A stretch of 64,000 nucleotides of DNA from Takakia lepidozioides (GCA_030704615.1 CM060732.1:10726001-10790000), one strand, 5' to 3'; positions 46,901 to 58,171 are shown, counted from the stretch's first letter. Notes: a model not told the origin generated them from the letters alone. Numbers and translations: made by a program.

Positions 46901-48300
46901 GTACCGCATTTCCATTTTGACTGAAACGCAACATGGCCAAGCAAGGCATTCCTGGAAAAACACATACTGGGTGAAGGGGATGCGGCACAACCAATGCTGG
47001 ACGCAGATTCGCTTGATGCAATGATCGACCATTTCTCCGTGTTGAGCTCTCCAAATATTCGAAACCAGGTGAATGTACTCAAAATGGGCACAGGCAGTAT
47101 AGGATTCATGGACAACATTATGGACCTCAAACGGAGCAGTCGCTATGAATTCATTCAAAACAGTATCTTCCTGGCCAGGGCTCGTTCAAGGTATATTTGT
47201 TCAAGATGTCCACACTGGGCGAAGGCAGTGGTGTTAGCATTGTCCGCCGAATGCAACCTGGAGGAGATTTGGCAATATGTTGGTTAATGTTTGATCACTG
47301 CAAACGGGTGAAGGGTTGGACAACCATGGCTTGCCATGTGTACAATCCTGTGTACACGGAAATGCTGTGCCACATTTCAATTCTGGTGGTTCACGATTTT
47401 TGCTATGGGACCGAAGTGCGGTACCGTATTTCCGTTCTGGAGAGTATGAAGGTCTCCCCGGACGGAAATGCGGCACCGCATTTCCCTCCCACGGCTCCAT
47501 GCCACAGATACAAAACGGAAATGCGGTGCCGCATTTCCGTTCTGGAATGTCGGAAGGTGCGACTCGGACGGAAATGCGGTGCAGCATTTCAGTTCCACCT
47601 TCCAACATTCAAGAACGGAAATGCGGCGCCGCATTTCCGTTTCATATCTGAGGCATAGAGCTGAGGGACGGAAATGTGACACCGCATTTCCGTCCGGGGG
47701 AGACCTTCATACTCTCCAGAACGGAAATGTGGTACCGCATTTCCGTCCGACAGCGAAAATCGTGAACCACCGGAACTGAAATGCGGCACCGCATTTTCGT
47801 CCGAGTCGCTACTTTCGACATTCCAGAACGGAAATGCGGCGCCGCATTTACATTTTCTATCTTAGGCATGGAGATGTGGGACGGAAATGCAGCTCCGCAT
47901 TTCCGTTCGGGGGACAGCTTCATACTCTCCAGATCGGAAATGCGGTACCACATTTCCGTTCTGACTGAAAATCGTGAACCACCGGAACTGAAATGCGGCA
48001 CCGCATTTCCGTCCGAGTCGCCTTCCGACATTCTAGAACGGAAATGCGGCGCCCCATTTCGGTTTTGTATCTGTGGCGTGGAGCTGTGGGACGGAAATGC
48101 GGCACTGCATTTCCGTCCGGGGGAGAGCTTCATACTCTCCAGAACGGAAATGCGGTACCGCATTTCCTTTCTAACTGAAAATCGTGAACCACCGGAACTG
48201 AAATGCAGCACTGCATTTCCGTCCGAGTCGCCTTCCGACATTCCAGAATGGAAATGCGGCGCCGCATTTCCGATTTGAATCTGTGGCGTGGAGCTGTGGG
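43951..48300 (+). repeat. Palindrome array A1 (family A hairpins)
   Basis: A 24-bp palindrome (half-site CGGAAATGCGGC, -GGT or -GGA followed by its reverse complement) recurs every 50-60 bp. Four spacers alternate in fixed order: one with GAAAATCGTGAACCACCGG, one with GAGTCGCACCTTCCGACATT, one with TATCT..GGCATGGAGCTGTG, and one with GAGACCTTCATACTCTCCAG. Together they give a higher-order unit of about 210-260 bp. The centre varies by spacer position (GTAC, GCGC, GCAC/GTGC). It is interrupted at 46926-47356 by a transposase segment. Long open frames across it are by-products of a stop-poor repeat. Confidence 0.95.
46926..47356 (+). repeat. 430-bp transposase segment inserted in array A1
   Basis: Nearly identical to 40026-40455 (starts CAACATGGCCAAGCAAGG, ends TGTACAATCC.GTGTAC). 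It has no termini of its own and starts and stops within transposase coding sequence, so it looks like copied filler DNA rather than a transposition. Confidence 0.85.
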
Positions 48301-48309
48301 ATGGTGTCA

Positions 48310-49575
48310 GCAGGTAAGGTGTTCCTCTAGGGGCTTTTTGTAGTTATCACTGCCATAGTTAGTTTACTGTCAGAAGCACAAAGCCTCCATCCCACGCCCT
48401 TGCTGTGCATATCCTGCAATCATCGCACTCCACGACACCACATTTTGTTCAGCCATACTGTCGAACACTCCCTTCATACATGTCCACCAAGGCAGTGTTC
48501 AGAATGACATCTAGTACAATTCCAGCTTTGACGATGTCATCATGGACCTCTTTCCCCTTTTCTAGGGCTGTCAGGCTTGCACACGCACTGCAAACGCACA
48601 CAACCGTGATGTCGTCGGGCTTCACCCCTTCTCCCATCATTTGCTCATAGGTCTCCAAAGCCTCCATCCCGTGCCCCTGCTGTGCCTACCCTGCAAGCAT
48701 CGCGTTCCACAGCACCACATCTCGTTCAGCCAGAGTGTTGAAAACTCCCTTCGCATCCTTCATGCACCCACATTTTGGCCTACATGTCCACCAGGGCAGT
48801 GTTCAAAATGACATCTGGTACAATTCCAGCTTTGACAATGTCATCATGGACCTCTTTCCCCTTTTCCAGGGCTCCCAGGCTTGCACACACATTGCAAACA
48901 CAAAGGAACATGATGTGGTTGGGCTTCACCCCTTTGCACATCATTTGCTCATAGGTCTCCAAAGCATTCGTACCACACCCATGCTTGGTAAATCCTCATC
49001 TCTGTTATCTGTTTTTGGATACTTTCCTGCTGCCACATCGGCAGTTACTTGTCAAAGTCATTCCAAACCACCACAGATCCACCCAACGGCTAACTTACAG
49101 AATTCAATATGCATCTCAGGGCCGAGTCTGATGAGAGGGCAAAACAGGCTGAAATAGGCTGGGCATATCCTGCAATCGTCGCATTCCACGACACCACATT
49201 TCGTTCAGCCACATTGTCAAATACTCCCTTTGCATCCTCCATACACCCACATTTCGCATACATATCCACCAGGGCAGTGTCCAGAATGACATTTGGTACA
49301 ATTCCAGCTTTGATGATGTTACCATGCACCTCTTTGCCCTTTTCCAGGGCTGCCAGGCTTGCACAAGCATTGCCAATGCACACAAACGTGATGTGGTTGC
49401 ACTTCACCCCTCCCCCCATCATTTGCTCATAGGTCTGCAAGGCCTGCATCACGCGCCCTTGTTGTGCATATCTTGCAAGCAGGGCGTTCCAGGACACCAA
49501 ATCTCGTTCAGCCATATTGTTGAACACTCCCTCCGCATCCTCAATGCTCCCATATTTGGCATACATGTCCACGAT
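48310..49575 (-). pseudogene. PPR (PLS-type) gene fragments, minus strand
   Basis: Three tandem broken blocks: 48667-48410 (ALETYEQMMGEGVKPDDITV, KGKEVHDDIVKAGIV), 48962-48780 (METYEQMMCKGVKPNHIMF), and 49572-49150 (MDMYAKYGSIEDAEGVFNNM, AERDLVSWNALLARYAQ, VDMYAKCGCMEDAKGVFDNV). P, L and S motifs alternate as in organellar RNA-binding PPR proteins. Stops and frame changes separate the blocks, and there is no start, transit peptide or E/DYW end. Confidence 0.8.
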
Positions 49576-49728
49576 TGTATTGTTCAGAATCAGTGATCAC
49601 ATCTGGTACAATTCCAGCTTTGGAAATCATGCATGTATGCCATTTGGAAATCAGCTGAGCAGCTAAAAGATTTACCAAAAGCCTAGTATACCAACACGAA
49701 ACTGGCTTTTCTTTCTGAGAACAAAAGA

Positions 49729-49840
49729 TCATGCATTGAGAATGGAAATGAACATGACCTTGTTGGGCTTTTGGCCTTCCCGTATCATCTGCTCATACAT
49801 CTCGAAAGCCTCGGTACCACACCCATGTTGGGCTGTGTTT
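49729..49840 (-). pseudogene. PPR fragment, minus strand, at an inversion point
   Basis: Reads NTAQHGCGTEAFEMYEQMIR and EGQKPNKVMFISILNA, a PPR L/S motif. At about 49840 it abuts a PPR fragment on the other strand. Confidence 0.7.
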
Positions 49841-50230
49841 CTATATGAACAAATGAAGTGCGAAGAGGTCCATGGTGACATCGTCAAATCTGGAATTGTA
49901 CCCGATCTCACTCTGAACACTGCCCTGGTGGACATGTATGTTAAATGTGGGTGCATCGAGGATGCAAATGGAGTGTTCGACAGTATGGCTGAACGTGATG
50001 TGGTGTTGTGGAGTGTGATGATTGCAGGATATGCACAGCAAAGGTGCAGGATGGAGGCTTTGGAGACATATGAGCAAATGATGTGCGAAGGGGTGAAAAC
50101 CAACCACATCACATTTGTTTGTGTTTGCAATGCGTGTGCAAGCCTGGGAACTCTGGAGGTCCATGGTAACATCGTTAAAGCTGGAATTGTACCAGATGTC
50201 ATCCTAAACACTGCCCTGGTGGACATTAGC
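49840..50230 (+). pseudogene. PPR fragment, plus strand
   Basis: Reads EEVHGDIVKSGIVPDLTLNT, VDMYVKCGCIEDANGVFDSM, AERDVVLWSVMIAGYAQQ, ALETYEQMMCEGVKTNHIT and VHGNIVKAGIVPDVILNTAL. Very similar to the minus-strand blocks just to its left. It ends abruptly in unrelated sequence at 50230. From there to 51400 I recognise nothing firm. Confidence 0.8.
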
Positions 50231-51185
50231 CTTAGCTCTTCTGCTCCTCAATGCTGGAGGTGGAAATGGATTGGCCTTAAGGTATCAATAGCTGTATCCA
50301 AACAACCACGGCTGTGGATGAAAAGTTTTAGTTCAACACTGTTATTTTCAACTGCCTGCTGTTGTAACAGGAGCGGAAGCGTGGTTTGCATGGATGAATT
50401 CGGTCCCCATTACAGAATTGCAAGTGCTACATTTATATGCATGCCGCAGCCCAATTGACTCTTACAACTTGATTGTGCAGGCTTGAGCATTTCATGGATT
50501 TCAGATAGCAATTTAGAATATCCATTCTAGTATGTTCACTTCAATTTTTTGCTATATGAGATGGTGTGTACCTGTACTTTTGTGTCTGATTATTAAGTAT
50601 GGCTTAGTGTATTGCAATATTGTAGTGTTCGTAACACAAAGATGTATAGCCTTTTGCTGGAGACCTATATATCACAATGAGAAAGCAAGGTTGTTCAATG
50701 CAATTGAGACCATCCCCTGTGTGACCAAAAAGGTTGGGTGGTGCTAAGAGGTTGATGTTGGCTTGCGGGTGCCACATCATGTGCTTGTTGTTGGCCACGT
50801 CGAGCTCAACGGAGCGAGGGGGTGTCCAAGGGACAAATTGTTGATTCCCCGGGGTAGCGCCTGCTGCCCTGTCTTGTTCCTCATGTGACATTTCCACATG
50901 CTCATAGAAATCCTTCACCGCATCAATTTGGGGGCTGTTATTTCATGAGCCATGAGCCATGAGCAGAGTCGTAAGTGTCGAAAAAAACATGAGCAGGACT
51001 ATTTTCCAGAAATAAGTGTCCGCGGGAATAGGGTTGAGGGTGTCACGGTCATAGGGGGAGAAGGACCTCCCGATGAAGGAGGTTCGGCAATGTTTTTTAG
51101 AATTACCAATTGAAAGGCAATGTTTCGCGAATGGTAGGGTGGTACTGCTCTATAGAATGAGGGCCCATTTCAGCCTACCAGCCAC

Positions 51186-51422
51186 TTGCAAGATCCACCC
51201 ACACTCCCAATCCCAAACGAAATGAGGAATGATGCATTCTGGGAACGATGGATACAGAATAGAACAAAAAGAGGGCACAACGGGATTTTTATTGATCCAC
51301 ATGAATTGCATTTGAAGCACGTCTACTGTGCTGATTGTGCAAACAAATCTTTAGCCCTGTGCCTTCTGAATACAAGTCACGTTGTCAATGGGACTTTGAC
51401 TGCTTTGAAAACTAGCTCATGA
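51186..51422 (+). CDS. Unassigned open segment
   Basis: Reads MRNDAFWERWIQNRTKRGH and HLKHVYCADCANKSLALCLL. Composition is protein-like but no family is recognised and it has no clear partner exons. It lies downstream of paralogue 1 and on the opposite strand to it. Confidence 0.2.
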   Translation: MQDPPTLPIPNEMRNDAFWERWIQNRTKRGHNGIFIDPHELHLKHVYCADCANKSLALCLLNTSHVVNGTLTALKTSS

Positions 51423-51445
51423 GTCATCGGGCTCCTCCAGGTAAA

Positions 51446-52090
51446 CTAGATTGCAGCCGTTGTACCGCCCCTGTTGATGTTCACCACAATGTCGTGCCCT
51501 TCAATCATACCACCATCGAATATGGAAAGCTTCACATTTTCGTCGTCCACACCAATGCGAATGTCCCCATACAATGGAGAAGAGGAGCGCACTCCTTCAG
51601 GAGTATACGTCTCTCCGATGGAGTCCACCCACGTCCACTGGCAGTAGTTCCACCGCAACAGCATAGCAGTGCGCATTCTTCTGTATGGGTGCCCGTCGTA
51701 GCTGGGAAAATCGGAATCAAGGATGCGCAGGAGCCACGGACTCCTCAGACCAAGATCGTCACCCCGCTCGAAGGCGTGGTGGCTTGGGATATACTCAAAA
51801 GCGGACAATGTTTCCACATTCGAACCAGTTTCTTCTGTGTAAACTGTGTACCAGATAACGATGTCTCCCGATGTGGCCGAATACATTGCATAATCGAAGC
51901 CTCCATAAGGGCAGTCATCCCGGTTCCGGAGGCACGACATCCTTGCAAAGGAGGACCTGAGGACGTCTTTGATGCCGATGACAATGACCTTGCAGACAGC
52001 AACGAAGCCCTTAGATTTTCGAAATGATGAGAAGCGGAAGAGCAGTGCGGGCTCCAATAATGGAGCATCTGGGTCCCACGTACCCACCAA
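51446..52090 (-). CDS. Unrecognised family, paralogue 1 of a divergent pair
   Basis: 215 codons in the longest reading; the core conserved with paralogue 2 starts near FARMSCLRNRDDCPY. Other shared boxes are DYAMYSATSGDIVIWYTVYT, AFERGDDLG, LRWNYCQWTWVDSIGETY, PLYGDIRI and SIFDGGMIEGHDIVV. No signal peptide or membrane span; Trp- and Cys-containing, mixed beta-like pattern. I do not recognise the fold. Frame is intact. Confidence 0.6.
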   Translation of the reverse strand: MVGTWDPDAPLLEPALLFRFSSFRKSKGFVAVCKVIVIGIKDVLRSSFARMSCLRNRDDCPYGGFDYAMYSATSGDIVIWYTVYTEETGSNVETLSAFEYIPSHHAFERGDDLGLRSPWLLRILDSDFPSYDGHPYRRMRTAMLLRWNYCQWTWVDSIGETYTPEGVRSSSPLYGDIRIGVDDENVKLSIFDGGMIEGHDIVVNINRGGTTAAI

Positions 52091-52187
52091 TCATCGTGTA
52101 ACGTGTTCATCACGCCAGTGGTGGAAGAACCGATACCTCTTTCTCATCCACGGGGTATAGTTTGAAATCTGCCACTGAAGTCCATCC

Positions 52188-52220
52188 CCCGGATGGAAAT
52201 TCGGCGCCGCATTTACATTG
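52188..52220. repeat. Solitary family-A palindrome, degenerate
   Basis: GGAAATTCGGCGCCGCATTTACA, a version of the array palindrome with two half-site changes, in the gap between the divergent genes. Confidence 0.7.
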
Positions 52221-52460
52221 AAGGGGGGATGGACTTCGACGTCTCGAGTGGCTATAGGCCCACCTGGCACTTACTGCCCATAGTTTGCATGGCAGGGAAG
52301 GAAACTGAAACGGCTACATTCATGGAGCAGCCAATCTTCATCCGTGCAGGTTCCTGTAGGGGGGAAATTTAAATGTGCCCTGGAGTGTTTGTGAGGAATT
52401 GCAGCGTTTGCTTGAACTTCTTCCAGCCACCGCGCCGCTGCCTCCTCCATCCGGGAGCTG

Positions 52461-53072
52461 ATGTCATTGAGCGTACTCCGCTACACTTTTTCAAGGATGT
52501 CGTGCCGCCGAAATCCTGCTGACTGCCCTTATTATGGCCATGATTACGCTATGTTCAAACCAGAATCAGGAGACATCATTGTCTGGCTCTCTGTTTTCAC
52601 AGACGCTTCTGGAATCAAGCGGGAGTCTTTGCGCGCAATGGAGTATTTGGAGGGCTATTACCGCTTTGAGCGAGGTGAGGGCGAGGGTCAATGCGGTCCG
52701 TGGGTCTTGAAAATTGTTGACCTCGATATACCAAGCTGGAATGGGATGCCAGACAGATCACGCACGGCCTCGCTTTGGCGCTGGAACTGCTGCCAGTGGA
52801 CCAGGGAGGACGGCACCGGGGAAAACTATATTCGTGGAGTTCACTCCGCTCTTCCAGTGTATGGAGACATTCGGCTGAGTTGCGAAGACAAATCGCACGG
52901 GCACATGTGGCCCACAGTGACCTTGTCAATGTATGATGGTGGTATGATTGATGGGCATGACATTGTCGTCAGCTCCACCAAGGGCACCAGAACGACCGCA
53001 TTGCAGTTTACCTCGAGGTGCCGCATCAGTAATGTGCTTGTTTTGAGGGCTATCGAAGTTCCGTCGACTTGA
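52461..53072 (+). CDS. Unrecognised family, paralogue 2 of a divergent pair
   Basis: 204 codons. Shares with paralogue 1 the boxes FSRMSCRRNPADCPY, DYAMFKPESGDIIVWLSVFT, RFERGEGEG, LWRWNCCQWTREDGTGENY, PVYGDIRL and SMYDGGMIDGHDIVV. The frame is intact, suggesting selection or recent copying. The two genes point away from each other with about 370 bp between them. That gap holds a solitary family-A palindrome (near 52197) and could be a shared promoter. A run AATAAA at 53146 may serve polyadenylation. Confidence 0.6.
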   Translation: MSLSVLRYTFSRMSCRRNPADCPYYGHDYAMFKPESGDIIVWLSVFTDASGIKRESLRAMEYLEGYYRFERGEGEGQCGPWVLKIVDLDIPSWNGMPDRSRTASLWRWNCCQWTREDGTGENYIRGVHSALPVYGDIRLSCEDKSHGHMWPTVTLSMYDGGMIDGHDIVVSSTKGTRTTALQFTSRCRISNVLVLRAIEVPST

Positions 53073-53344
53073 TGACGCCATTGTAGAAAAGGAGGAAGGG
53101 CTTAGATTTGTCTCGAGTTGCTAAATGTGAGACACCGTGTTCGATCAATAAAACAACCCATCGTACCTCATTCTGTGTGCTTGTGTTTCATTGTGTCAAG
53201 AATTGCCGTAATTGGCCCACTGTTTACAATTTGTGGTCTCATTTCTACAATGTGTCTGTCCATATGAATAAACCAGAATCAGCGATATCAGAGTCCTGAG
53301 GTGAAGGAAATCCATGTATGAGTAAAAGGAAACATGTACATGCT

Positions 53345-54420
53345 GAAGCTCGGAAATTCGGCACCGCATTTCATTTTTCTCCCTGCAGCGATTTTTGGCA
53401 GCTCTCTTTCCTCCGTTGTGGTCGTAACGGAAATGTTGTACCGCATTTCATTTCTTGACATGGCATTACCATACTTCGAATTGGAAATGCGGCACTGCAT
53501 TTCCATATTGGACCTTGAATTGTCCAAGCATGTCCAATCGCCAATGCTTGTCCATGTCCATTCTGGAAATACGGCACCGCATTTCCATGTCGTCATCGAA
53601 ATTTCGTACTGGACAATGGAATGCGGCACCGCATTTCCATGTTCGTCATCAAAATTTCGTATTGGACAATGGAATGCGGTGCCGCATTTCTGTCCAGCTA
53701 GACGGAATACCCACACGGGTCTGGAATTGGACAAACAACGATGTGGGCCTTGGAAATGCGGCACCGCATTTCCATGTTTGGCAATCGAAAGTTCTTATTG
53801 GACAATGGAATGCGGTGCCGCATTTCCGTCCAACACGATGGAATGCGGTGCCACATTTCCGTCCAAGGGTCTGGAATTGGACAAACAACGATGTCCGTTC
53901 TGGAAATGCGGCACCGCATTTCCATGTCCGTCATCAAAATTCGTATTGGACAATGGAATGCGGTGCCGCATTTCCGTCCAACAAGACGGAATGCCCACAC
54001 GGGTCTGGAATTGGACAAACAACGATGTCTGTTTTGGAAATGCGGCGCCGCATTTCCATGTTTGGCAATCGAAAGTTCTTATTGGACAATGTAATGCGGT
54101 GCCAGCATTTCCGTCAAGGGTCTGGAACTGGACAAACAACGATGTCCGTTCTGGAAATGCGGCGCCGCATTTCCATGTCCGCCGTTCACCTCCGCATGCG
54201 CATTTCCATTTACCTCCATGGAAGGAGCTGGCAATCGGCAAAACTGTCGTGTCGAAAACGGAATGCGCATTTCCGTTCGGTTTCTGATGTCCAAACCATG
54301 AAACGGAAAATTGTTCTTGCCCCGGTTTTGGAAATGCGGTGCCGCATTTCCAAACGAGGTTTTTGCAGTTGCATTTCCGTTCCTACATGGAAATGCGGTG
54401 CCGCATTTCCGATTTTGGGA
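53345..54420 (+). repeat. Palindrome array A3 (family A core, different spacers)
   Basis: The same GGAAATGCGGC half-site palindrome recurs at short intervals. Spacers differ from A1 and A2: ATTGGACAATGGAATGC, GGGTCTGGAATTGGACAAAC, AACGATGTCCGTTCT and GTTTGGCAATCGAAAGTTC. Higher-order copies are about 130-290 bp long. The array sits between paralogue 2 and the 3' end of the methyltransferase-like gene. Confidence 0.9.
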
Positions 54421-55695
54421 GGGACGTGGTTTGGACGATGGTTGTCGTTGAGAAGCACATGGGAGAGGGGACATGAAGGACGGGGAGAATTTCCTTTATA
54501 TACTCTGGAAGAGAATTTAAATGTACAGAGAGTTCATTAAAATTCTATTAATCTTGAAAATCATCACTATCGTCGTCCTGTCCTTGACTGTCCTGCTCCG
54601 CCTCCACCCCGTCATTGCCTTTCTCATCTCCAGCGGACTGCTCGTTGGCCAGGCTTTCGAAAATCCCATCTTCCCCTTGCGGAACCGACCATCTCACCTC
54701 CGTTGGGTCGTCGTCCTCCCTGTCTGCATCGCTCATCCGCTGAATCACATATGAACTTTCGCACCCGTCTACCTGTCTCAGCTGTTGCCAACTCTTTCCT
54801 TATCCTTCTGTCCTCCCTAGCCCTCTCCAAAATCTGCTCTACTTTACTGGGATTCTCACATCGTCTAATCGCTGTATTTGCGAGTTTAGCTGCATAACTA
54901 GGAAGGGAGTAGTCCTTCACCGGGCTCGTCATGAAGTCGGCCCTCGCAAAGAACGGGACATTCTTCCTGGCAGGAAGTGTAGGCCCTACATGTTTCGACC
55001 CGGATCCTGGAATCCTGCACATAACAATCACCAACGAGACCAATGAGAACCACAGTCCGGAAATGCGTTTGACAAAAAATCACCCAGAAGGCTTTGCAAA
55101 CTTACAATGTTTGCACTCACTCGTATTCCGGGTTCTCCTCGGCATCAATGTCCACTGTCTCTTCCTCCGACTCCGACGAATCCGAGGAGTCTTTGGCTTC
55201 GATGGGAGCCTTCACATTCCGTTGAAGCCCTTCCAGATGGGATCCCCAGACGGATGTGTCCTCCTCGTAGGCAAAGAGGTGCCGGTCGGAAAACCGCCCA
55301 GCCCACATTGAGGCACCTGTTACAATGCCATCCACACACATGGCCCTTCAGATGTTGCGAATTAAAGCATAACGAGAATTTGCAGAACAGCATAGAACAA
55401 GATTCTGCATACTGTCCCACAGATGAGGTCGAGCACTGTGCCCTCCACGTCAGTGCATGTCTCCATAATTGTCTGAATGAAGGCAGGGCTCCGAGTCCGT
55501 GAATACCGCAGGGGTTCCGTTGAAGTGAGGCTATGAGGGAGAAGTTCCGTGGGAACGTTGTTGAACAGGACGTCGTAATCGATGGGGTCGCAGTTCGGGT
55601 CAACCAACAATCCTTCCTTCCGGTGGAGTTCTCCTTCACAAAGCAGTATGCATCGAACTGCTTCGTCTGCATACACAGTGGGGAACGATTAGAAA

Positions 55696-55718
55696 TCGAA
55701 TGCGGCACCGCATTTCAA
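55696..55718. repeat. Solitary family-A palindrome inside an intron
   Basis: TCGAATGCGGCACCGCATTT then CA, in the intron 55762-55667 (GTAATT...ATGCAG), just before the exon carrying methyltransferase motif I. Confidence 0.85.
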
Positions 55719-56958
55719 AACACCTAAGAAAATGAAAGGACGAGTGCCAATGTCGTAATTACCTTCTTCCCTTCCGACCGAAGGCCCAATGTGTTGATGC
55801 ACGTCCACTTCTTCTTCAGAATTGGGACGGCGCTCTTGCGGGTCCACTTCGCAATTCCTGTCTGCGTGTTTTTGCCTCTGCTCGCCAGGACAACCACACA
55901 GCCTCGTCGTCCAAACACCATGCGGGCGAGCCCGAATCCTTTCTTCCAAAAGTCCTCGAGTACCTGTTCCAAGATGGCAAAGCTTGCAGTCCTTCCACAG
56001 GCTCTCCGTCCGGAATATCCAAGATGATCATATCGCAAGACCACTCGGTGGCATTTCCGCCCCTCCTACAATCCTTGTCTGCACACACCCTCTCAAAGAA
56101 CGAGACCATCTTCAGAAACCCAGGGGTGTCGGAAGGCTCTTCGGCAGCCGCCTTCTTCAGTGCTCTGCCCTTCAGACCCTCCATGGTCTTCATGTATGCC
56201 AACTTGGCTGCCCGTCCATCCAAAGCCGCCAAGAAACTCTCATTTACACACTGGACTACTGTATCGGGATCCACTTTCGGCCTCTTCATTTCCACCGGCT
56301 CGAAAGGGTGCCCCCCCGGGGGGTTGAAGAGTGCCTTCTTTGCCGAGCCTGTTCTCGTCCCTCTCGTGACAACGGTGGGCACAGGGGATTTCGGCTGCGT
56401 TTCGGGGGGTGGGCTGGTTGCAAAGTCTCCATCGGAGTCCTCTTCGTCACCCTCTTCCTGCTCTATCTGTTTCTGCTTCTTCGTTTTCTTGGGTGTCACA
56501 ACTGCTGCTCCTTGCTGGCGAGTCCTCTTCTTCGACCCCTTCTGTTGAGCCTGCACAGCTGCATCCACCGTCTTCTGTGCCATCTCAGCTGCCTTTCTGG
56601 ATTGTTCCAGAGCAGCAGCAGCTTCCTTTGCCGACTTTGGCCCAGCAGGGACACGTCTTTCCTTTCTCTTCTCTTCTGCTTTCGCGTGCAGATCTTTCTC
56701 AGACTCGTCAACAATTCCGCCAGACATGTCCAGGTACCACGGGCATCCAACGAGATGCGCGGCATGCCATTGTTTCTGCATCTCGGGTGTGTAGACACAG
56801 CTTGGGCCCGCCATGGTCCAAGCCATGAAGAACGGGGGCTCTTGAGCCAGGGCCCCTGTCTGAAGAAGCACGTATTTCATATACCTGCAGGGCAGTCAGC
56901 ATGCGTGAGCAAAAGTTGAGACCAACGTACTCGCAGAGTGCAACCGAAAACATAAAAT

Positions 56959-56981
56959 GCGAATGCGGTGCCGCATTTCCC
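56959..56981. repeat. Solitary family-A palindrome inside an intron
   Basis: GCGAATGCGGTGCCGCATTT then CCC, in the intron 57029-56885 (GTGAAG...CTGCAG). Confidence 0.8.
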
Positions 56982-58148
56982 AGACAAACTCATAACCAGG
57001 CTTCGCATACAAGGGCAGCTGGGCTTCACCTGTAAACAATTCGCATTGCAGCTTTTCCCGCTCCCTCCTGATGTGTAAACTCCACGCTCCTTCTTGCTGT
57101 CTGCAGCTCCCTGGCGAAGAGGTTGTCCTTGTACGCACATCTGAAACGTGTCACGTAGTCTTCCAATGTCTGTGTTCCATCCCATTTGACGTACAAGCCG
57201 AACGAATTTGTATGCATTACGACTTGCTCCTTCGCATTCGTCATTACCTGCGATTCCCACATGCATTGTCACGTAGCAGTTCAGGGAATTCATTTCAGAA
57301 AAGCAAATTGGGGAAGTACCTTGAATTACCTGGAACCACCAAGTCATGCGGTTGAGCCACACATCCACTGCAGGGTCGGAAACTTCGAGTGGAAAAGACC
57401 ACATTGTCCTTATACTCTCCGATGCATTCCAGATCGACAGCCACCGTGTCTGCCATTTCCGATCCAATGTCAGGAGCATTGCTAGGAAGGAACTTCAGTG
57501 CATTGAAACCTCACCTTCTCTTTCGCCTCAACACATGCCGTTGAGAGGTGATGCAGTTTCTCCAACTGCATGGTCGGCTGCATGGCCCGAGAATAGTGTT
57601 TTGCAATCTCGGGGATGAAGTCCTTTCCAAGTGCCGGATCTGCAATGGCCACCAGCTTCACAAGCTTTGACTTGTATTTGTTCTGGACTTGACCCCGGCT
57701 TCCTTCAAGTGCTCAGTCAATGACTGCAACGTTTTGACTTGCCCCTCACTTTCCATGAAGAAGCGTTTGGCATGGGCCAAATCCAGCTTGATGTTTGACT
57801 GCCAACAAAAACATGCAGAAGCGTTACATTCGATTCATGTGGAAAGATTACTGAAAATTGGGGAAGGATGAGCAGAGGGAAATAGGAGGACGACTTACTT
57901 CGTATATCACCTCCACCATTCCATCCATAGTGAGACGATACCATGTCCGGTCAGTTTTTGCCACGGCTTTCTGAATGAGCTCGGGCTCCAGCATTTCCGC
58001 AAACATGTGCGGATCAGTGAGACCAGTTTTCCTCACCCTGTACAGCATATGTGCCATGTGGGTATGCACGTACGCATTTTCAGTGACCCTGCAAGGCACA
58101 CTCTCCAGTTCAGTCCACGGAAGCACGGAAACAAAACAGATTGGAAAC

Positions 58149-58171
58149 CGAAATGCGGCACCGCATTTCGA
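58149..58171. repeat. Solitary family-A palindrome inside an intron
   Basis: CCGAAATGCGGCACCGCATT followed by TCG. It lies in the 112-base intron 58200-58089 (GTAAGA...TTGCAG) of the methyltransferase-like gene. Confidence 0.85.

Noticed and set aside
44203-48280. Many open frames of 60-256 codons on both strands rich in CGTAFPS, GNAAPHFRS and EMRRRISV-like motifs
   Set aside because: They are translations of the palindrome array in successive frames. The repeat is poor in stops, so open frames appear on both strands at once. No start context, no codon bias and no non-repeat domain.
53334-54540. Open frames of 317 and 361 codons over array A3
   Set aside because: Repeat-derived readings with the same CGTAFPC/PHFHV strings in all frames.
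55822-56919. 365-codon plus-strand open frame
   Set aside because: Antisense shadow of the methyltransferase-like exon 56884-55763; Ser/Leu/Cys/Pro-rich composition is typical of antisense readings.
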